A stretch of 64,000 nt of DNA from Pollutimonas nitritireducens (GTDB lineage Bacteria > Pseudomonadota > Gammaproteobacteria > Burkholderiales > Burkholderiaceae_B), in the NCBI RefSeq assembly GCF_002849615.1, contig NZ_PDNV01000002.1, positions 248,001-312,000 of the forward strand, in the 5' to 3' direction. Position numbers and translations under genes: made by a program. The notes under the pieces are model-generated. The model was not told where the DNA came from, made no database searches, and worked only from the letters and a program-made list of their open reading frames with translations. The stretch's first letter is position 1. Each line of letters opens with the position of its first letter. This document shows positions 44,247 through 53,921 of this stretch, one piece after another.

Positions 44247-45896
44247 TTATGCCTTCCCTTGCGATGCGCGCCATTGCGCCACGGTGTCGCGCAATTCCCG
44301 CCTGATCACCTTGCCTGTCGTCGTCATCGGCAATTCATCCACGAAAAAAATCTCGCGTGGATACTCGTGCGCTGCCAGTCGAACTTTCACGTGCTCCTGG
44401 ATTTCCCGCTTCAGGGCGTCGCCGGGCTGCTGGTTTTCGTGCAAGACCACCACCGCGACGACGATCTCGGTCCGCTGGGAGTCCGGTGCTCCGACCACGG
44501 CGGCCATTTTCACGGCGGGATGCTGCAGAATGCTGTCTTCGATCTCGCCCGGTCCGATACGATAGCCGGCCGAGGTGATGACATCATCATTGCGTCCCAC
44601 GAAGCGTATATAGCCGTCGCCATCCATCGCGCCCAGATCGCCAGTAAGCAGCCAATCACCGATGAATTTCTGCTCGGTTGCCTCCAGGTTATTCCAGTAT
44701 TGCAGGAACATGACCGGATCCGGCCGCAATACGGCAATATTGCCGGTTGCACCGGCGTTGACCATCGCACCTTGATCGTCGACGATGGCAACGCGGTGTC
44801 CGGGCACTGGGCGCCCTATCGAGCCGGCACGAATGGGCATGAGATCGGTGCATGACGAAACCGTCATATTGCACTCCGTCTGACCATAGAACTCGTTGAT
44901 GGTCAGCCCAAAACTACGTCGACCCCAATCCAGCAGCTCTGACCCCAGCGTCTCGCCTCCGCTGGCCACTGACCTAAGGCGATAGGACCAGCGCCGTTCG
45001 GGATTGGCCACGGAACGCATCATCTTCAGGGCAGTGGGAGGCAGAAATGTATTGCGTATCTCGAAATCCTGCAGCAGCTGGAAAGCCGCTTCCGGCGTGA
45101 ATTTCTGAAAGCGATGCGCGACTACAGCAATACCGTGGTGCCAGGCGGGAAGCAACACATCGAAAAGCCCGCCGATCCATGCCCAATCGGCAGGCGTCCA
45201 CATCCGGTCGCCCTCCTGCGGGAACAAATTATGGGATATCTCCACGCCCGGCAAATGACCCAGCAGTACCCGGTGAGCATGCAGCGCACCCTTGGGCTGG
45301 CCGGTTGTCCCCGATGTATAGATAATGACCGCGGGATCGTCGGCGGCCGTATCGATGGCGGTGAAGTCGTTACTATGGCCGGCCAACTCGCGGTGCAGGT
45401 CCATAGTGCCGGACAATGCGCCTTCTGTAGTGAACACCGCCTGCAAATCCGGCAGGCGATCACGAATCTCGAACAGCTTCGCCGCGCCTTCGCTGTTGGT
45501 GACGACCACTTTCGCTCCACTGTCGGCAAGTCTAAATTGCAGGGCTTCGGCACCAAACAGCGAAAACAGCGGAATGGCGATGCATCCGGATTTATAGATG
45601 CCGATATGCGCCATGGCGGTTTCGGGCGCCTGGGGCAGGAGCACGCCAACTCTGTCGCCAGGCGCCACGCCCACACTGCGCAGCAGGTTGGCGAAGCGAT
45701 TGGAGGTTTCATGTATCTGGCCGAAGGTGTAGTTGCTGGCCTTCCCGTCATGTCCAACCTGAATCAGCGCGAGGCGGCCGGGATCCTGCTCGGCCCACTT
45801 GGTGCACACATCGGCACCAATGTTGTAGCGCGGCGGAATAGACCACTTGAAACGTTTGCATAGGTCATCGTAGTCTGCTGGTGCTGTTGGTAACAT
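44247..45896 (-). CDS. Acyl-CoA synthetase, AMP-forming
   Basis: Activates a carboxylate through an acyl-adenylate to its CoA ester. It has 549 residues from ATG 45896 (GGAGAAGGG upstream); the frame is open to 46061, but those residues are out-of-gene. A3 motif IIYTSGTTGQPKGALHAHR, A5 EFYGQTECN, A7 WLLTGDLGAMD and A8 FVGRNDDVITSAGYRIGPGE with the C-terminal catalytic Lys in TTTGKVIRREL. It is close to acetyl-CoA/medium-chain synthetases (AcsA/MACS group). It is the third gene after an enoyl-CoA hydratase and a GST on the same strand. Confidence 0.9.
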   Translation of the reverse strand: MLPTAPADYDDLCKRFKWSIPPRYNIGADVCTKWAEQDPGRLALIQVGHDGKASNYTFGQIHETSNRFANLLRSVGVAPGDRVGVLLPQAPETAMAHIGIYKSGCIAIPLFSLFGAEALQFRLADSGAKVVVTNSEGAAKLFEIRDRLPDLQAVFTTEGALSGTMDLHRELAGHSNDFTAIDTAADDPAVIIYTSGTTGQPKGALHAHRVLLGHLPGVEISHNLFPQEGDRMWTPADWAWIGGLFDVLLPAWHHGIAVVAHRFQKFTPEAAFQLLQDFEIRNTFLPPTALKMMRSVANPERRWSYRLRSVASGGETLGSELLDWGRRSFGLTINEFYGQTECNMTVSSCTDLMPIRAGSIGRPVPGHRVAIVDDQGAMVNAGATGNIAVLRPDPVMFLQYWNNLEATEQKFIGDWLLTGDLGAMDGDGYIRFVGRNDDVITSAGYRIGPGEIEDSILQHPAVKMAAVVGAPDSQRTEIVVAVVVLHENQQPGDALKREIQEHVKVRLAAHEYPREIFFVDELPMTTTGKVIRRELRDTVAQWRASQGKA

Positions 45897-45949
45897 GGCC
45901 CTTCTCCGCGCTGAATTGGTATCGTGATTGAATGAAACGTGGCCCCGCG

Positions 45950-46618
45950 CTATGGAGTGGTCAAGGGTGCGGGGACGACCGAAACTTTTTGCTCGACAGC
46001 AGCCCTGTACTGGGAGTCCAGGGCCATCCGATAACCATCGCGATTCTTCAGTCTTCTCCAATACTCGCGAACGGTTGCCGGAAATTCCGGTTCCATGTCA
46101 AGGAACTCGGCAAGCATCAGGGCATAACCCACCGAGATGTCTGCGGCAGTGAACCGGTCTGCACACAGAAATTCGTGCTCGGACAACACGGCGTCCACGG
46201 CCCGCAGACGCGCCAGAAACCAACGCCTGTAGTCCGCCTCAACTTGAGGATTGCGGCGTTCCGGCGTCTCGAAACGTCCGTATCGAAGGACTATCGTCTG
46301 CGGAAATGTGAGCGTAGCCTCGCCAAAATGCAGCCAGTTCAGGTAAGCACCGAAGCATGCTTCGTCCGGCTTCACATCCATCGAAGCTGGACCGTATAGG
46401 GCCGCGATATATTGGCACATTGCCGCCGATTCCGTCATTCGGACCTGGTCATCAAAAAGCGCGGGAACCGTGCCAAGGGAATTGATCTGCAAGTATTCGC
46501 GGGCAGCATACCGGGGCGGAAAGGGAAGCATTTTGAGTTCATAGGGAATGCCACACTCTTCCAGCGTCCACAAGGGACGGAACGATCGGGCGCTGACGCA
46601 GTGATATAAGAGGATCAT
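45950..46618 (-). CDS. Glutathione S-transferase family protein
   Basis: A 222-residue GST-like protein: thioredoxin-like N-terminal domain (FRPLWTLEECGIPYELK, NSLGTVPALFDD, then MTESAAMCQYIAALYG with the cis-Pro/ESxA pattern) and an all-helical C-terminal domain (FTAADISVGYALML). Its ATG 46618 overlaps the hydratase stop by four bases, so translation is coupled. The frame is open further upstream within the hydratase gene; the ATG at the overlap is the natural start. The reaction is unknown. Confidence 0.88.
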   Translation of the reverse strand: MILLYHCVSARSFRPLWTLEECGIPYELKMLPFPPRYAAREYLQINSLGTVPALFDDQVRMTESAAMCQYIAALYGPASMDVKPDEACFGAYLNWLHFGEATLTFPQTIVLRYGRFETPERRNPQVEADYRRWFLARLRAVDAVLSEHEFLCADRFTAADISVGYALMLAEFLDMEPEFPATVREYWRRLKNRDGYRMALDSQYRAAVEQKVSVVPAPLTTP

Positions 46619-47460
46619 GAATCCGTCACCTCGTTGCTGGAACCGGCTGACATAGAGACCGAAGGCGCCTTGGCAATTCGGGCAACCCATTCCGGTTCTC
46701 GCCTGTCCAAAAAAGCGGTCATTCCCTCTTTTGCCTCTGGCTGGGAACGCAGCACGGCAATCCGTCGCGCTGTATCTTCCAGCACGGTATCGTCGACGCG
46801 TTGCTCGGCCACATTACGAATCAGGTCTTTGGCGGCACTTTGCGCTGAGGGTCCACCCAGCAACAGGGCATCCACGATCTCTTGCACCTTGCTATCGAGA
46901 TGCTCGGGCGCCACGACCTCGTGCACCAATCCCAATTGCGCAGCACGCTCGGCAGACAGGCGTTCTGCCGTCTGGAAATAACGGTAGGCCTGGCGCTGTC
47001 CGATCGCGCGTATGACATACGGACTGATTGCCGCAGGAATCAGGCCGAGGCGAACCTCGGATGTCGCAAAACTGGCCGTCGACGACGCAATGCAGATATC
47101 GCAGGCCGACACCAGGCCCATGCCACCACCCAGCGCCGCGCCATGCACCCGCGCGATGGTCGGTTTGGAGATCTCTGACAGCGTGCGCAACATGGTAGCC
47201 AGCCGGCGCGCATCATCGTGGTTTGAAAGGGAATCCGCATCGGCGGTTTCCCGCATCCAATTCAGGTCGCCTCCCGCTGAAAAGCTCTTGCCGCGGCCGG
47301 CCAGCACAATAACGCGCAGCGACGTGTCGGCATCCAGGACATTGCAGGCGGCGGTGAGCTCTCGAATAAAGGTGGCATTGAACGCATTATGCACGGCCGG
47401 ACGGTTCATCCAGACCGTTGCGACCGGGGCATCGACGTGAATATCCAGGGTTTCGTACAT
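46615..47460 (-). CDS. Enoyl-CoA hydratase/isomerase family protein
   Basis: A crotonase-fold enzyme, 281 residues from ATG 47460 (GGAACC upstream). Oxyanion elements are GKSFSAGGDLNWM and HGAALGGGMGLVSACDI; catalytic region SEVRLGLIPAAISPYVI with the Glu in SEVRLG. The GDLNWM segment and overall sequence resemble methylglutaconyl-CoA hydratases of leucine breakdown, but other members look alike. First gene of a three-gene minus operon with the GST and acyl-CoA ligase. Confidence 0.9.
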   Translation of the reverse strand: MYETLDIHVDAPVATVWMNRPAVHNAFNATFIRELTAACNVLDADTSLRVIVLAGRGKSFSAGGDLNWMRETADADSLSNHDDARRLATMLRTLSEISKPTIARVHGAALGGGMGLVSACDICIASSTASFATSEVRLGLIPAAISPYVIRAIGQRQAYRYFQTAERLSAERAAQLGLVHEVVAPEHLDSKVQEIVDALLLGGPSAQSAAKDLIRNVAEQRVDDTVLEDTARRIAVLRSQPEAKEGMTAFLDRREPEWVARIAKAPSVSMSAGSSNEVTDS

Positions 47461-47494
47461 AGGTTCCACTAATGGTTATCTCGATAAGGCGCAA

Positions 47495-48109
47495 TCAGGA
47501 CATCAGTCCACGGTCCGTCATGTACTTGTGTACACACTCCAGCCGCCAGACGGGGTCCTGCAAAGCAAGTAATCGTAGCTTCTCTTCGGTACCCAGTGGC
47601 AATAATTCGCACCATCGGTCGGCTACCCAGGCACTTTCATCGAGACGAAACGGTGGCGCTATGGGCATCTCGGAGACCGGCACTCCGTCTTTTTGAAGCT
47701 GTGCAATGATTTTACCCAGGGCATCGGCACTACGCTGGAGTGACGCCGGTATTGGCACTAGCGGATCGTCGGCGACAGGCAGGATGGTTCCCATCCATAA
47801 ACCGTATTTGGCTTTTGCGCTGGACAGCAGATGGAAACGCGACGTACCTGTGCACCGCAAATGCAATAGCGCAGGCATCGGGGCGGTCCATTCGTCGATG
47901 CGCGCCATGGTCCCGACCGTTGCCAATTCTTCGCCGCCTTGCGGCTGGCGGACTTCGCTGCCGCTGATCAACGTGACGACGCCGAACTCTGTCTTATCGG
48001 CAATGCACTTCCTGATCATATCGAGGTAACGCACTTCGAAGATACGCAATGTCAGCAGACCTGCCGGAAACAGCGTGGTGCTGAGGGGAAACAGGGGTAC
48101 GGAGTTCAT
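47495..48109 (-). CDS. Stand-alone Lon N-terminal (substrate-binding) domain protein
   Basis: A 204-residue cytoplasmic protein made of the Lon protease N-terminal domain only (VPLFPLSTTLFPAGLLTLRIFE and YLDMIRKCIA), without ATPase or protease parts. ATG 48109 follows AGGA. Such proteins are common in proteobacteria; the function is not established. It ends near the hydratase operon and follows the nucleosidase gene. Confidence 0.9.
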   Translation of the reverse strand: MNSVPLFPLSTTLFPAGLLTLRIFEVRYLDMIRKCIADKTEFGVVTLISGSEVRQPQGGEELATVGTMARIDEWTAPMPALLHLRCTGTSRFHLLSSAKAKYGLWMGTILPVADDPLVPIPASLQRSADALGKIIAQLQKDGVPVSEMPIAPPFRLDESAWVADRWCELLPLGTEEKLRLLALQDPVWRLECVHKYMTDRGLMS

Positions 48110-48141
48110 GGATCGTAGTCCTTCTGAATAAGCGAGGCGAC

Positions 48142-48915
48142 TTATCGACCTTGACTGGAGCAATGCATAAGGAAACGCGTGAGGATTCCTGCAGAATAAA
48201 AGCGGGCCACCTGGGTCAGGAATGTAGTGAAATCGATGCCGGCCGTATCGTCGGCCCGGTCGGATATCGTCCTCAATACGCCGCAGGGCACCCCATATTC
48301 ATAGCATATCTGTGCCACCGCCGCCCCTTCCATTTCGACGCATAGGGCATCAGGCAAGGCGCTACGCAGCACGGCAACCGCGGACGTATCGCAGACAAAG
48401 CAATCGCCGCTGATGATGGTGCCGCAATACACTTTCGGATCGTCGATGCCGAACGCGCCTCGCGTGGCGGAAAGCACTTCCCCGGCGAGGTCCGAACCGA
48501 GGTAGTCGTTTGCACATTCGCTCAGCAAGGCGACCATCTGCGCGTCGGCGTCGAAATAGCTGCGGCCCAGCAAGGGAACTTCGTAGCGGGAAAACAAGGG
48601 CCTGGCATCGAGGTCGTGCTGCAGCAGCGTCCGGGCTACCACGACATCCCCAACGCGCACGTGTTCCGCCACGGCCCCCGCCAGACCGGTAAAGACAACC
48701 ACGGTTACGCGGAATTCGCGTATGAGCGTCACGGCAGTCGCCGCGGCGGCGACCTTGCCGACACGAGCGAGTACAAGCACACAGCGGCGCCCCGACAGCC
48801 GCCCCTCGTAATATATGCGCTGGCCGATATGGCGCATGACAACATCAGGCCCCATTGCCGTCAGCAATGTCGCAATCTCTTCCTGCAGGGCCGCAAGGAT
48901 GCCAATGGTGCTCAT
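48142..48915 (-). CDS. mtnN: 5'-methylthioadenosine/S-adenosylhomocysteine nucleosidase
   Basis: Cleaves the glycosidic bond of MTA and SAH to recycle adenine and the thioribose. It has 257 residues. Active-site marks: IGILAALQEEI (Glu near the N-terminus), VFTGLAGAVAEHVRVGDVVVA, CVEMEGAAVAQICYEYG (ribose-binding Met-Glu) and RTISDRADDTAGIDF with the catalytic Asp. The GLAGA segment replaces the usual GSAGG. Slightly longer than E. coli MtnN. Confidence 0.9.
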   Translation of the reverse strand: MSTIGILAALQEEIATLLTAMGPDVVMRHIGQRIYYEGRLSGRRCVLVLARVGKVAAAATAVTLIREFRVTVVVFTGLAGAVAEHVRVGDVVVARTLLQHDLDARPLFSRYEVPLLGRSYFDADAQMVALLSECANDYLGSDLAGEVLSATRGAFGIDDPKVYCGTIISGDCFVCDTSAVAVLRSALPDALCVEMEGAAVAQICYEYGVPCGVLRTISDRADDTAGIDFTTFLTQVARFYSAGILTRFLMHCSSQGR

Positions 48916-49015
48916 TTACCGTATTCCCAGGTCAAAACGTGCAATATGCATTTAACCACGGTCACACAGAACAAGCTCTCGGGCTAAAATTCGCTTTTTT
49001 GCCTTGCGTGCCGCC

Positions 49016-49507
49016 ATGAAACACCTATTTGCCTTCATCGTTCTGGCTGCCGCCAGCATCCTGGGTAATACCGCCCATGCTGCGGAAGTAGGTTGCGTCA
49101 GCACCACTTGGCGTGTGCTCAACAACGACAAGGTCTGCGTACAGTCATTCAAGGATCCCGGCGTCGACGGCGTGGTCTGTCATGTTTCCTACGCACAGAC
49201 GGGCGGCATATCCGGCGCCTTGGGCTTTGCAGAAGATCCTTCACGGTTTTCCATTGCATGCCGTCAGGTCGGTCCCATCCAGGGCAAGAAGCCCGTGCGC
49301 CAGGCAGAAGAAAATGTCTTCACCCAACGCATGAGCTTCCTGTTCAAGGGATTGAATGTGTCTCGGCTGGTGGACCAGGAGAACAACTCGCTGGTATACC
49401 TGGTGGTCAGCGAGAAGGTTATCGAGGGTTCGCCGTTCAACGCCATTTCATCGGTTCCCCTCATGCCGTGGAACGATCAGCCACCCAGGCTCGATGTGAA
49501 AAAGTGA
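49016..49507 (+). CDS. creA: CreA family periplasmic protein
   Basis: A secreted protein of the CreA family, 163 residues from ATG 49016. The signal peptide ends NTAHAAEV. Body: CVSTTWRVLNNDKVCVQSF, GVVCHVSYAQTGGISGALG and IACRQVGPI, with four conserved Cys. Function unknown in the family. Confidence 0.92.
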   Translation: MKHLFAFIVLAAASILGNTAHAAEVGCVSTTWRVLNNDKVCVQSFKDPGVDGVVCHVSYAQTGGISGALGFAEDPSRFSIACRQVGPIQGKKPVRQAEENVFTQRMSFLFKGLNVSRLVDQENNSLVYLVVSEKVIEGSPFNAISSVPLMPWNDQPPRLDVKK

Positions 49508-49517
49508 CCGCTTTTTT

Positions 49518-50255
49518 CTAGGTTCCCTGCATCCAGCTCTGCAGGCCATCCACCCATGACTCGGCCGGCAAGCCTAATGTGGCCCGAATCATCGCGGCCC
49601 GCTGGTACAAGTCGGTGAAGTCGATCGACGGTGCAGTCTTGAAGCCAATGGCAACGACATTGCCGTCGTGCACTTCGGGCAACCAGGCGATGGCCCCGAA
49701 ACCGGCTTCCATGGCCTCCAGGTTTTTGCCGTGATCGGGAGCGTCACAAAACAGGTTGACCGTCAGGATGCCATGAGGCGCAAGACAGTCCGCGCACGCC
49801 TGATAAAAGGCTGGCGACTCGTACACCGGGCCTCGCGCCTGGGCGTCGTACAAATCCACCTGCAAGACATCGACTGTTCCATGATTTTGAACGTCCTGGA
49901 CAAACGCCATGGCATCCATCTGCAACACCCTGAGCCGTTCATCGTCGGACAGTAAAAAGAACTGGGACCGGCAGGCAGCGATCACCGCAGCATCAAGCTC
50001 GATGGCGGTCACTTTCGCCGTCGCGAAATGGCGGTGGCAGAATTTGGTCAAGGCGCCGGCGCCCAAGCCCAGTTGCACGATGTGCTGAGGTGTCGCATTA
50101 AACAACGTCCACATCATCATTTGCTGGACATACTCCAGATCGATCGCATACGGATCCGCAATTTTCATCGATCCCTGCACCCATTGAGTGCCGAAGCGCA
50201 GAAACCTTACGCCGTTCTCTTCTGTCACTGTTATGCCGCTCATGCGTGCACGCAT
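49518..50255 (-). CDS. Spermidine synthase-like methyltransferase-fold protein
   Basis: A 245-residue Rossmann protein of the polyamine synthase/SAM-dependent fold. HIVQLGLGAGALTKFCHRHF is the nucleotide-binding loop, VTAIELDAAVIAACRSQF the acidic ribose contact and VDVLQVDLYDAQARGPVY the following motif. Housekeeping SpeE needs a DD/D-type active site, here changed to DLYDA, so true spermidine synthesis is uncertain. Convergent with creA (10-base gap). Confidence 0.8.
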   Translation of the reverse strand: MRARMSGITVTEENGVRFLRFGTQWVQGSMKIADPYAIDLEYVQQMMMWTLFNATPQHIVQLGLGAGALTKFCHRHFATAKVTAIELDAAVIAACRSQFFLLSDDERLRVLQMDAMAFVQDVQNHGTVDVLQVDLYDAQARGPVYESPAFYQACADCLAPHGILTVNLFCDAPDHGKNLEAMEAGFGAIAWLPEVHDGNVVAIGFKTAPSIDFTDLYQRAAMIRATLGLPAESWVDGLQSWMQGT

Positions 50256-50336
50256 CCATTGTTGAACAATTCGACCGCCATAGTGCTCTATCCTGTATGA
50301 AAAACACCTGCGCCGCGCGCAGGGAACTTAAGGTTC

Positions 50337-51275
50337 ATGACACTGCTCTTATTATCTCGCACCTTCTTCCTGCCCGAGACCATGCCCACCCGATTACGTT
50401 TCTTCCTGCTTGCCACGATCTGCAGCCTGCTCCTTGCCGCCGTTGGCTATGAGGCGCTCGATCGATGGCAGCGCGCAACAATATTTTCAATCGAGCTGGG
50501 CGAAGGCCGCTGGTGGCGCGAACCTCCCTCCAGAACGGAAATTTTCGACATCAATCTGGCCGGAAATGGCACGGTCCGTGCCTGGTACCTTGCACACGCT
50601 GATCCCAAGGCACCCACCGTCCTTTACCTTCATGGCTCGCGTTGGAACCTCAATGGCAGTGTGTTCCGCATTGAACGATGGCTGGAAATGGGATTTTCCG
50701 TGCTTGCAATCGACTATCGCGGCTTTGGCGAGTCGAGCCCATTGCTGCCCTCTCAGGCCAGCGCAACGGAAGATGCGATTGCCGCACTGCACGAACTCGA
50801 GCAGCGCCAGCCCGATCCGTCGCGCCGCTACGTATATGGGCATAGCCTTGGCGGCGCCATCGCCGTCTCCATGGCAGCCCACACGACACACCCCGCATTT
50901 GCGGGACTCATCCTGGAGTCCACTTTCACCAACATCCAAGACATGATCCCCACCACCGGGTATTCGGCCATACCGGGACTCCATCGCCTGGTCACGCAGC
51001 CGTTCGACTCCGTCGGGTCAATAAACCAGGTGCGCAGCCCGATTCTGTTCCTACACGGCACGAACGACCAGATCGTACCGCACACCATGAGCGACCTTTT
51101 ATTTGGCGCAGCCAGAAACCGTACTGACACCATCCAGCAACTGGTCAAGATACCAGGCGCCTCGCACTCGGGCGTAAGCCGCAGCGGTTCGTCCTACGAA
51201 AAAGCCATAATGAATTTCGTCGGCCTGACCTCGTCGTCGACGAACGACGCGGCAAGATATCAGGCTCACCGCTGA
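50337..51275 (+). CDS. Alpha/beta hydrolase, membrane-anchored
   Basis: A serine hydrolase of up to 312 residues with an N-terminal hydrophobic segment (FLLATICSLLLAAVGYEAL) that probably anchors it in the inner membrane facing the periplasm. Nucleophile elbow YGHSLGGA, acid in LHGTNDQIVP, His in GASHSG; LYLHGSRWNLN forms the oxyanion hole. The start is either ATG 50337 or ATG 50382, the latter with GAGACC upstream. Resembles BEM46/FrsA-like hydrolases; substrate unknown. Confidence 0.82.
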   Translation: MTLLLLSRTFFLPETMPTRLRFFLLATICSLLLAAVGYEALDRWQRATIFSIELGEGRWWREPPSRTEIFDINLAGNGTVRAWYLAHADPKAPTVLYLHGSRWNLNGSVFRIERWLEMGFSVLAIDYRGFGESSPLLPSQASATEDAIAALHELEQRQPDPSRRYVYGHSLGGAIAVSMAAHTTHPAFAGLILESTFTNIQDMIPTTGYSAIPGLHRLVTQPFDSVGSINQVRSPILFLHGTNDQIVPHTMSDLLFGAARNRTDTIQQLVKIPGASHSGVSRSGSSYEKAIMNFVGLTSSSTNDAARYQAHR

Positions 51276-51378
51276 ATCGAAGCGTCTGCCTCGGCGTGGC
51301 AGCAAATGAACCGAAGCCACGCGAAACAGTTACCAGAAGCTATACTCGGCGCATATTATCTTTTCAAAGGCCGTCAGC

Positions 51379-51807
51379 ATGCAGCTTACACTTGAAATTC
51401 TGGAAAAACTGGCACTACAACATGGCGACGACATCGCCATCGAAGACGCAAGCACTCAGGTCAGCTATTCAGAACTCGTCACCGCGGTGAACGCGCTGGC
51501 GGTCGCACTGCAGTCCAAAGACCCGGTACCCGGATCACGCGTGGGGTTATGCGCTGCGAATTCAATGGAATATATCGTGAGCATGCTGGCGATATTGGCG
51601 GCAGGAAAAACGCTTGTTCCCATGAACTGCCACGGCACGTCCGAACAGATGCTGCAAATTCTGATGGACACCCATCCCGGCACCGTGCTTGTCGATGACA
51701 TCGGCGATGCCCTGGTCAAAAGCGAAGATGACTTGAAAATCCCTTTCTCGCAGTTTCCGGGGCTGGTCCTGACCTATCGGGACCAGAAACCGGCAATTAC
51801 ATCGTAG
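51379..51807 (+). CDS. Stand-alone N-terminal AMP-binding domain fragment, 142 residues
   Basis: Resembles only the first 140 residues of adenylate-forming ligases: LEILEKLALQHGDDIAIE, SYSELVTAVNALAVALQ and GLCAANSMEYIVSMLAILAAGKTLVPMN. The P-loop TSGTTG, ATP and acyl motifs are absent, so it cannot make an adenylate alone. The frame ends with its own stop, which overlaps the 3' end of the BCCT gene by 11 bases. It may be the remnant of a ligase cut by rearrangement, or a small conserved binding or accessory protein. Confidence 0.7.
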   Translation: MQLTLEILEKLALQHGDDIAIEDASTQVSYSELVTAVNALAVALQSKDPVPGSRVGLCAANSMEYIVSMLAILAAGKTLVPMNCHGTSEQMLQILMDTHPGTVLVDDIGDALVKSEDDLKIPFSQFPGLVLTYRDQKPAITS

Positions 51808-53776
51808 TACCGGGGTCGAGCGAATAAAGATAGTGGCGGAAACGGTCGTAGTGATTGATGATATCGGCCACCACCTGATCGGCATGATATCCATAGATAT
51901 CGTAGCCCCGCCCACCCTTGTTCAAAAATACCTCGGTACGATAAAAGCGACGTTTTTCGCCATCCCTGCGCGCGGCATCGGTCAGCGCAAATGCAGGAAT
52001 GGGCTGGCCGACCATGCGGACCGCATAGGTGAAGTCCTGGACCTCGTCGGCATGGCGGATCACCAGTTGCATGCCGTCGTCGAGGCGCACCGAGTCGGCG
52101 TCGATCTGGCGCTTCCTCAGCTCCGAAGCAACGGTCTCGAATGCTTCGGCAACAGTCTGGTCAATGAATCCGCTGGCCTGTTTTCTGGTGGGATGGCTCA
52201 CGATACTGGCCAGACGCTGGCGCAAGGACAATCCACCTTGGCCGCTGACCAGCGGCGCAATCGGCAAATTGCGGCTCGCCTGGATGGACACCTCATCGCG
52301 CAAGCCCTTGAGTATGCCGTAGCACATCAACAGCATCACCACGCATAACGGCAGCGCCGCAATGACGGCGACTGATTGCACCGCCTCCAGTCCTCCCGCC
52401 ACCAGTAGTCCGGCCGCAACACCGCCGCAAGTCAAAGCCCAGAATATCCGCAACCATAGTGGTGGTTCTTCTTCTCCTTTGGAGGTAATCATGGCGATGA
52501 CGAGGGCTCCCGCATCGGATGCGGTGACAAAATAGACCGCGACCAGCAGGCCGGTGACCCAGGCGAGGAAGTTGGACCATGGCAAATAATCGAATACCGT
52601 GAACAGGGCCAGGGGAAGATTCGCCGCAACCGTTTCGGATATCTGTCCGTTCGCTACGTTGAGATCCAGCCATATGGCCAGATTGCCGAAAATCGTGAAC
52701 CAGACAAAGCTGAAACCGGCGGGCGCGAACAGCACACCCAGCAGGAACTGGCGTATTGTGCGGCCGCGCGAGATCCGCGCGATGAACATGCCGACAAACG
52801 GCGACCAGGAAATCCACCAGCCCCAATAAAACAGCGTCCAGTCACCCACCCAGGCAGTGGGTTCGTACGCATAAGTATGGAAAGTTCGCGCGACAAACGC
52901 ATGAATATAAAGGCCGATGTTCTCGACGAAAACGCGCAACAAATAGGTTGTGGGGCCAAGCGCCACGATCAGGATCATCAGAAAGGCCGAGACGATCAGT
53001 ATCGATTCGCTAAGTCTCCTTATGCCGTTGTCCAGTCCGGTGGCGACCGTGAATGTGGCAAGCAGCGTGACAATGCCGATGAGCAGCAATTGAACGGTCA
53101 GGCTTTGGGGCAGGCCAAAGAGATAGTTCATGCTGGCATTCAGTTGCGCTACGCCCAACCCCAGCGAAGTGGCCAGTCCGGCAAGTGTGCCGACAACGCC
53201 GAAGATATCGATGAAGTCGCCTATTGGCCCGTGAATACGATCACCAATGATGGGATGAAAAGCAGACCGCAGGGCCAACGGCTGTCCGCGCCGATAGCCA
53301 AAATAGGCCAGAGCCAGTCCAAGTACTGCATAAATTGCCCAGGCGTGGATGCCCCAGTGGAAGAAGGTGATTTCCATCGCGTCGGCTGCCGCTTGAGCGG
53401 TGCGCGGCGGCGCATCCGGGGGGTGGGCAAAATGCATGATAGGTTCCGCCACACCATAGAACACTATCCCTATCCCCATCCCGGCGCTGAACAACATGGC
53501 CACCCAGGTGCCGAACTTGTAGTCAGGTACCGAGTCGTCAGGCCCCAGTTTGACCTTGCCGAGACTACTCATGGTTAGACCGAGCAGAAATATGACGAAG
53601 ATGCCCACCGACAGCATGTAGAACCAGCCGATCTCGCGAATGATCCATTTGTTGGCACCATTGAACAGTGCCGCCGAGCCTTTGGGCTCAAACATGGCGA
53701 AGCCTATGAGTCCCAGCGCAATAAGTGCTGAACCGAAGAATGTCACGGGGGCAACACCGCTGAAGTTAATACGCAA
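51797..53776 (-). CDS. BCCT family transporter (choline/betaine/carnitine type)
   Basis: A sodium- or proton-coupled importer of quaternary ammonium compounds, about 659 residues with 12 hydrophobic segments. Family marks are GMGIGIVFYGVAEPIMHFA and WWISWSPFVGMFIARISRGRT (seen in parts), then the long hydrophilic C-terminus of BetT-type proteins (residues about 510-660) that senses osmolarity. The start is placed at TTG 53776 because AGGAG sits six bases before it; ATG 53806 is the alternative. No choline oxidation genes adjoin. Confidence 0.9.
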   Translation of the reverse strand: MRINFSGVAPVTFFGSALIALGLIGFAMFEPKGSAALFNGANKWIIREIGWFYMLSVGIFVIFLLGLTMSSLGKVKLGPDDSVPDYKFGTWVAMLFSAGMGIGIVFYGVAEPIMHFAHPPDAPPRTAQAAADAMEITFFHWGIHAWAIYAVLGLALAYFGYRRGQPLALRSAFHPIIGDRIHGPIGDFIDIFGVVGTLAGLATSLGLGVAQLNASMNYLFGLPQSLTVQLLLIGIVTLLATFTVATGLDNGIRRLSESILIVSAFLMILIVALGPTTYLLRVFVENIGLYIHAFVARTFHTYAYEPTAWVGDWTLFYWGWWISWSPFVGMFIARISRGRTIRQFLLGVLFAPAGFSFVWFTIFGNLAIWLDLNVANGQISETVAANLPLALFTVFDYLPWSNFLAWVTGLLVAVYFVTASDAGALVIAMITSKGEEEPPLWLRIFWALTCGGVAAGLLVAGGLEAVQSVAVIAALPLCVVMLLMCYGILKGLRDEVSIQASRNLPIAPLVSGQGGLSLRQRLASIVSHPTRKQASGFIDQTVAEAFETVASELRKRQIDADSVRLDDGMQLVIRHADEVQDFTYAVRMVGQPIPAFALTDAARRDGEKRRFYRTEVFLNKGGRGYDIYGYHADQVVADIINHYDRFRHYLYSLDPGTTM

Positions 53777-53921
53777 GTTATGCTCCTGTCTGATGCTGCA
53801 GCTCATGGCCGGATACGTCCGCCCAATTCACTGCCAGATAAGTCGCTGCTTCGCATCGTCTGTTCTACTTCTATAATGACGCGACGCGCTACCGCACTTA
53901 TCATTACCACGGGATCCGAAC

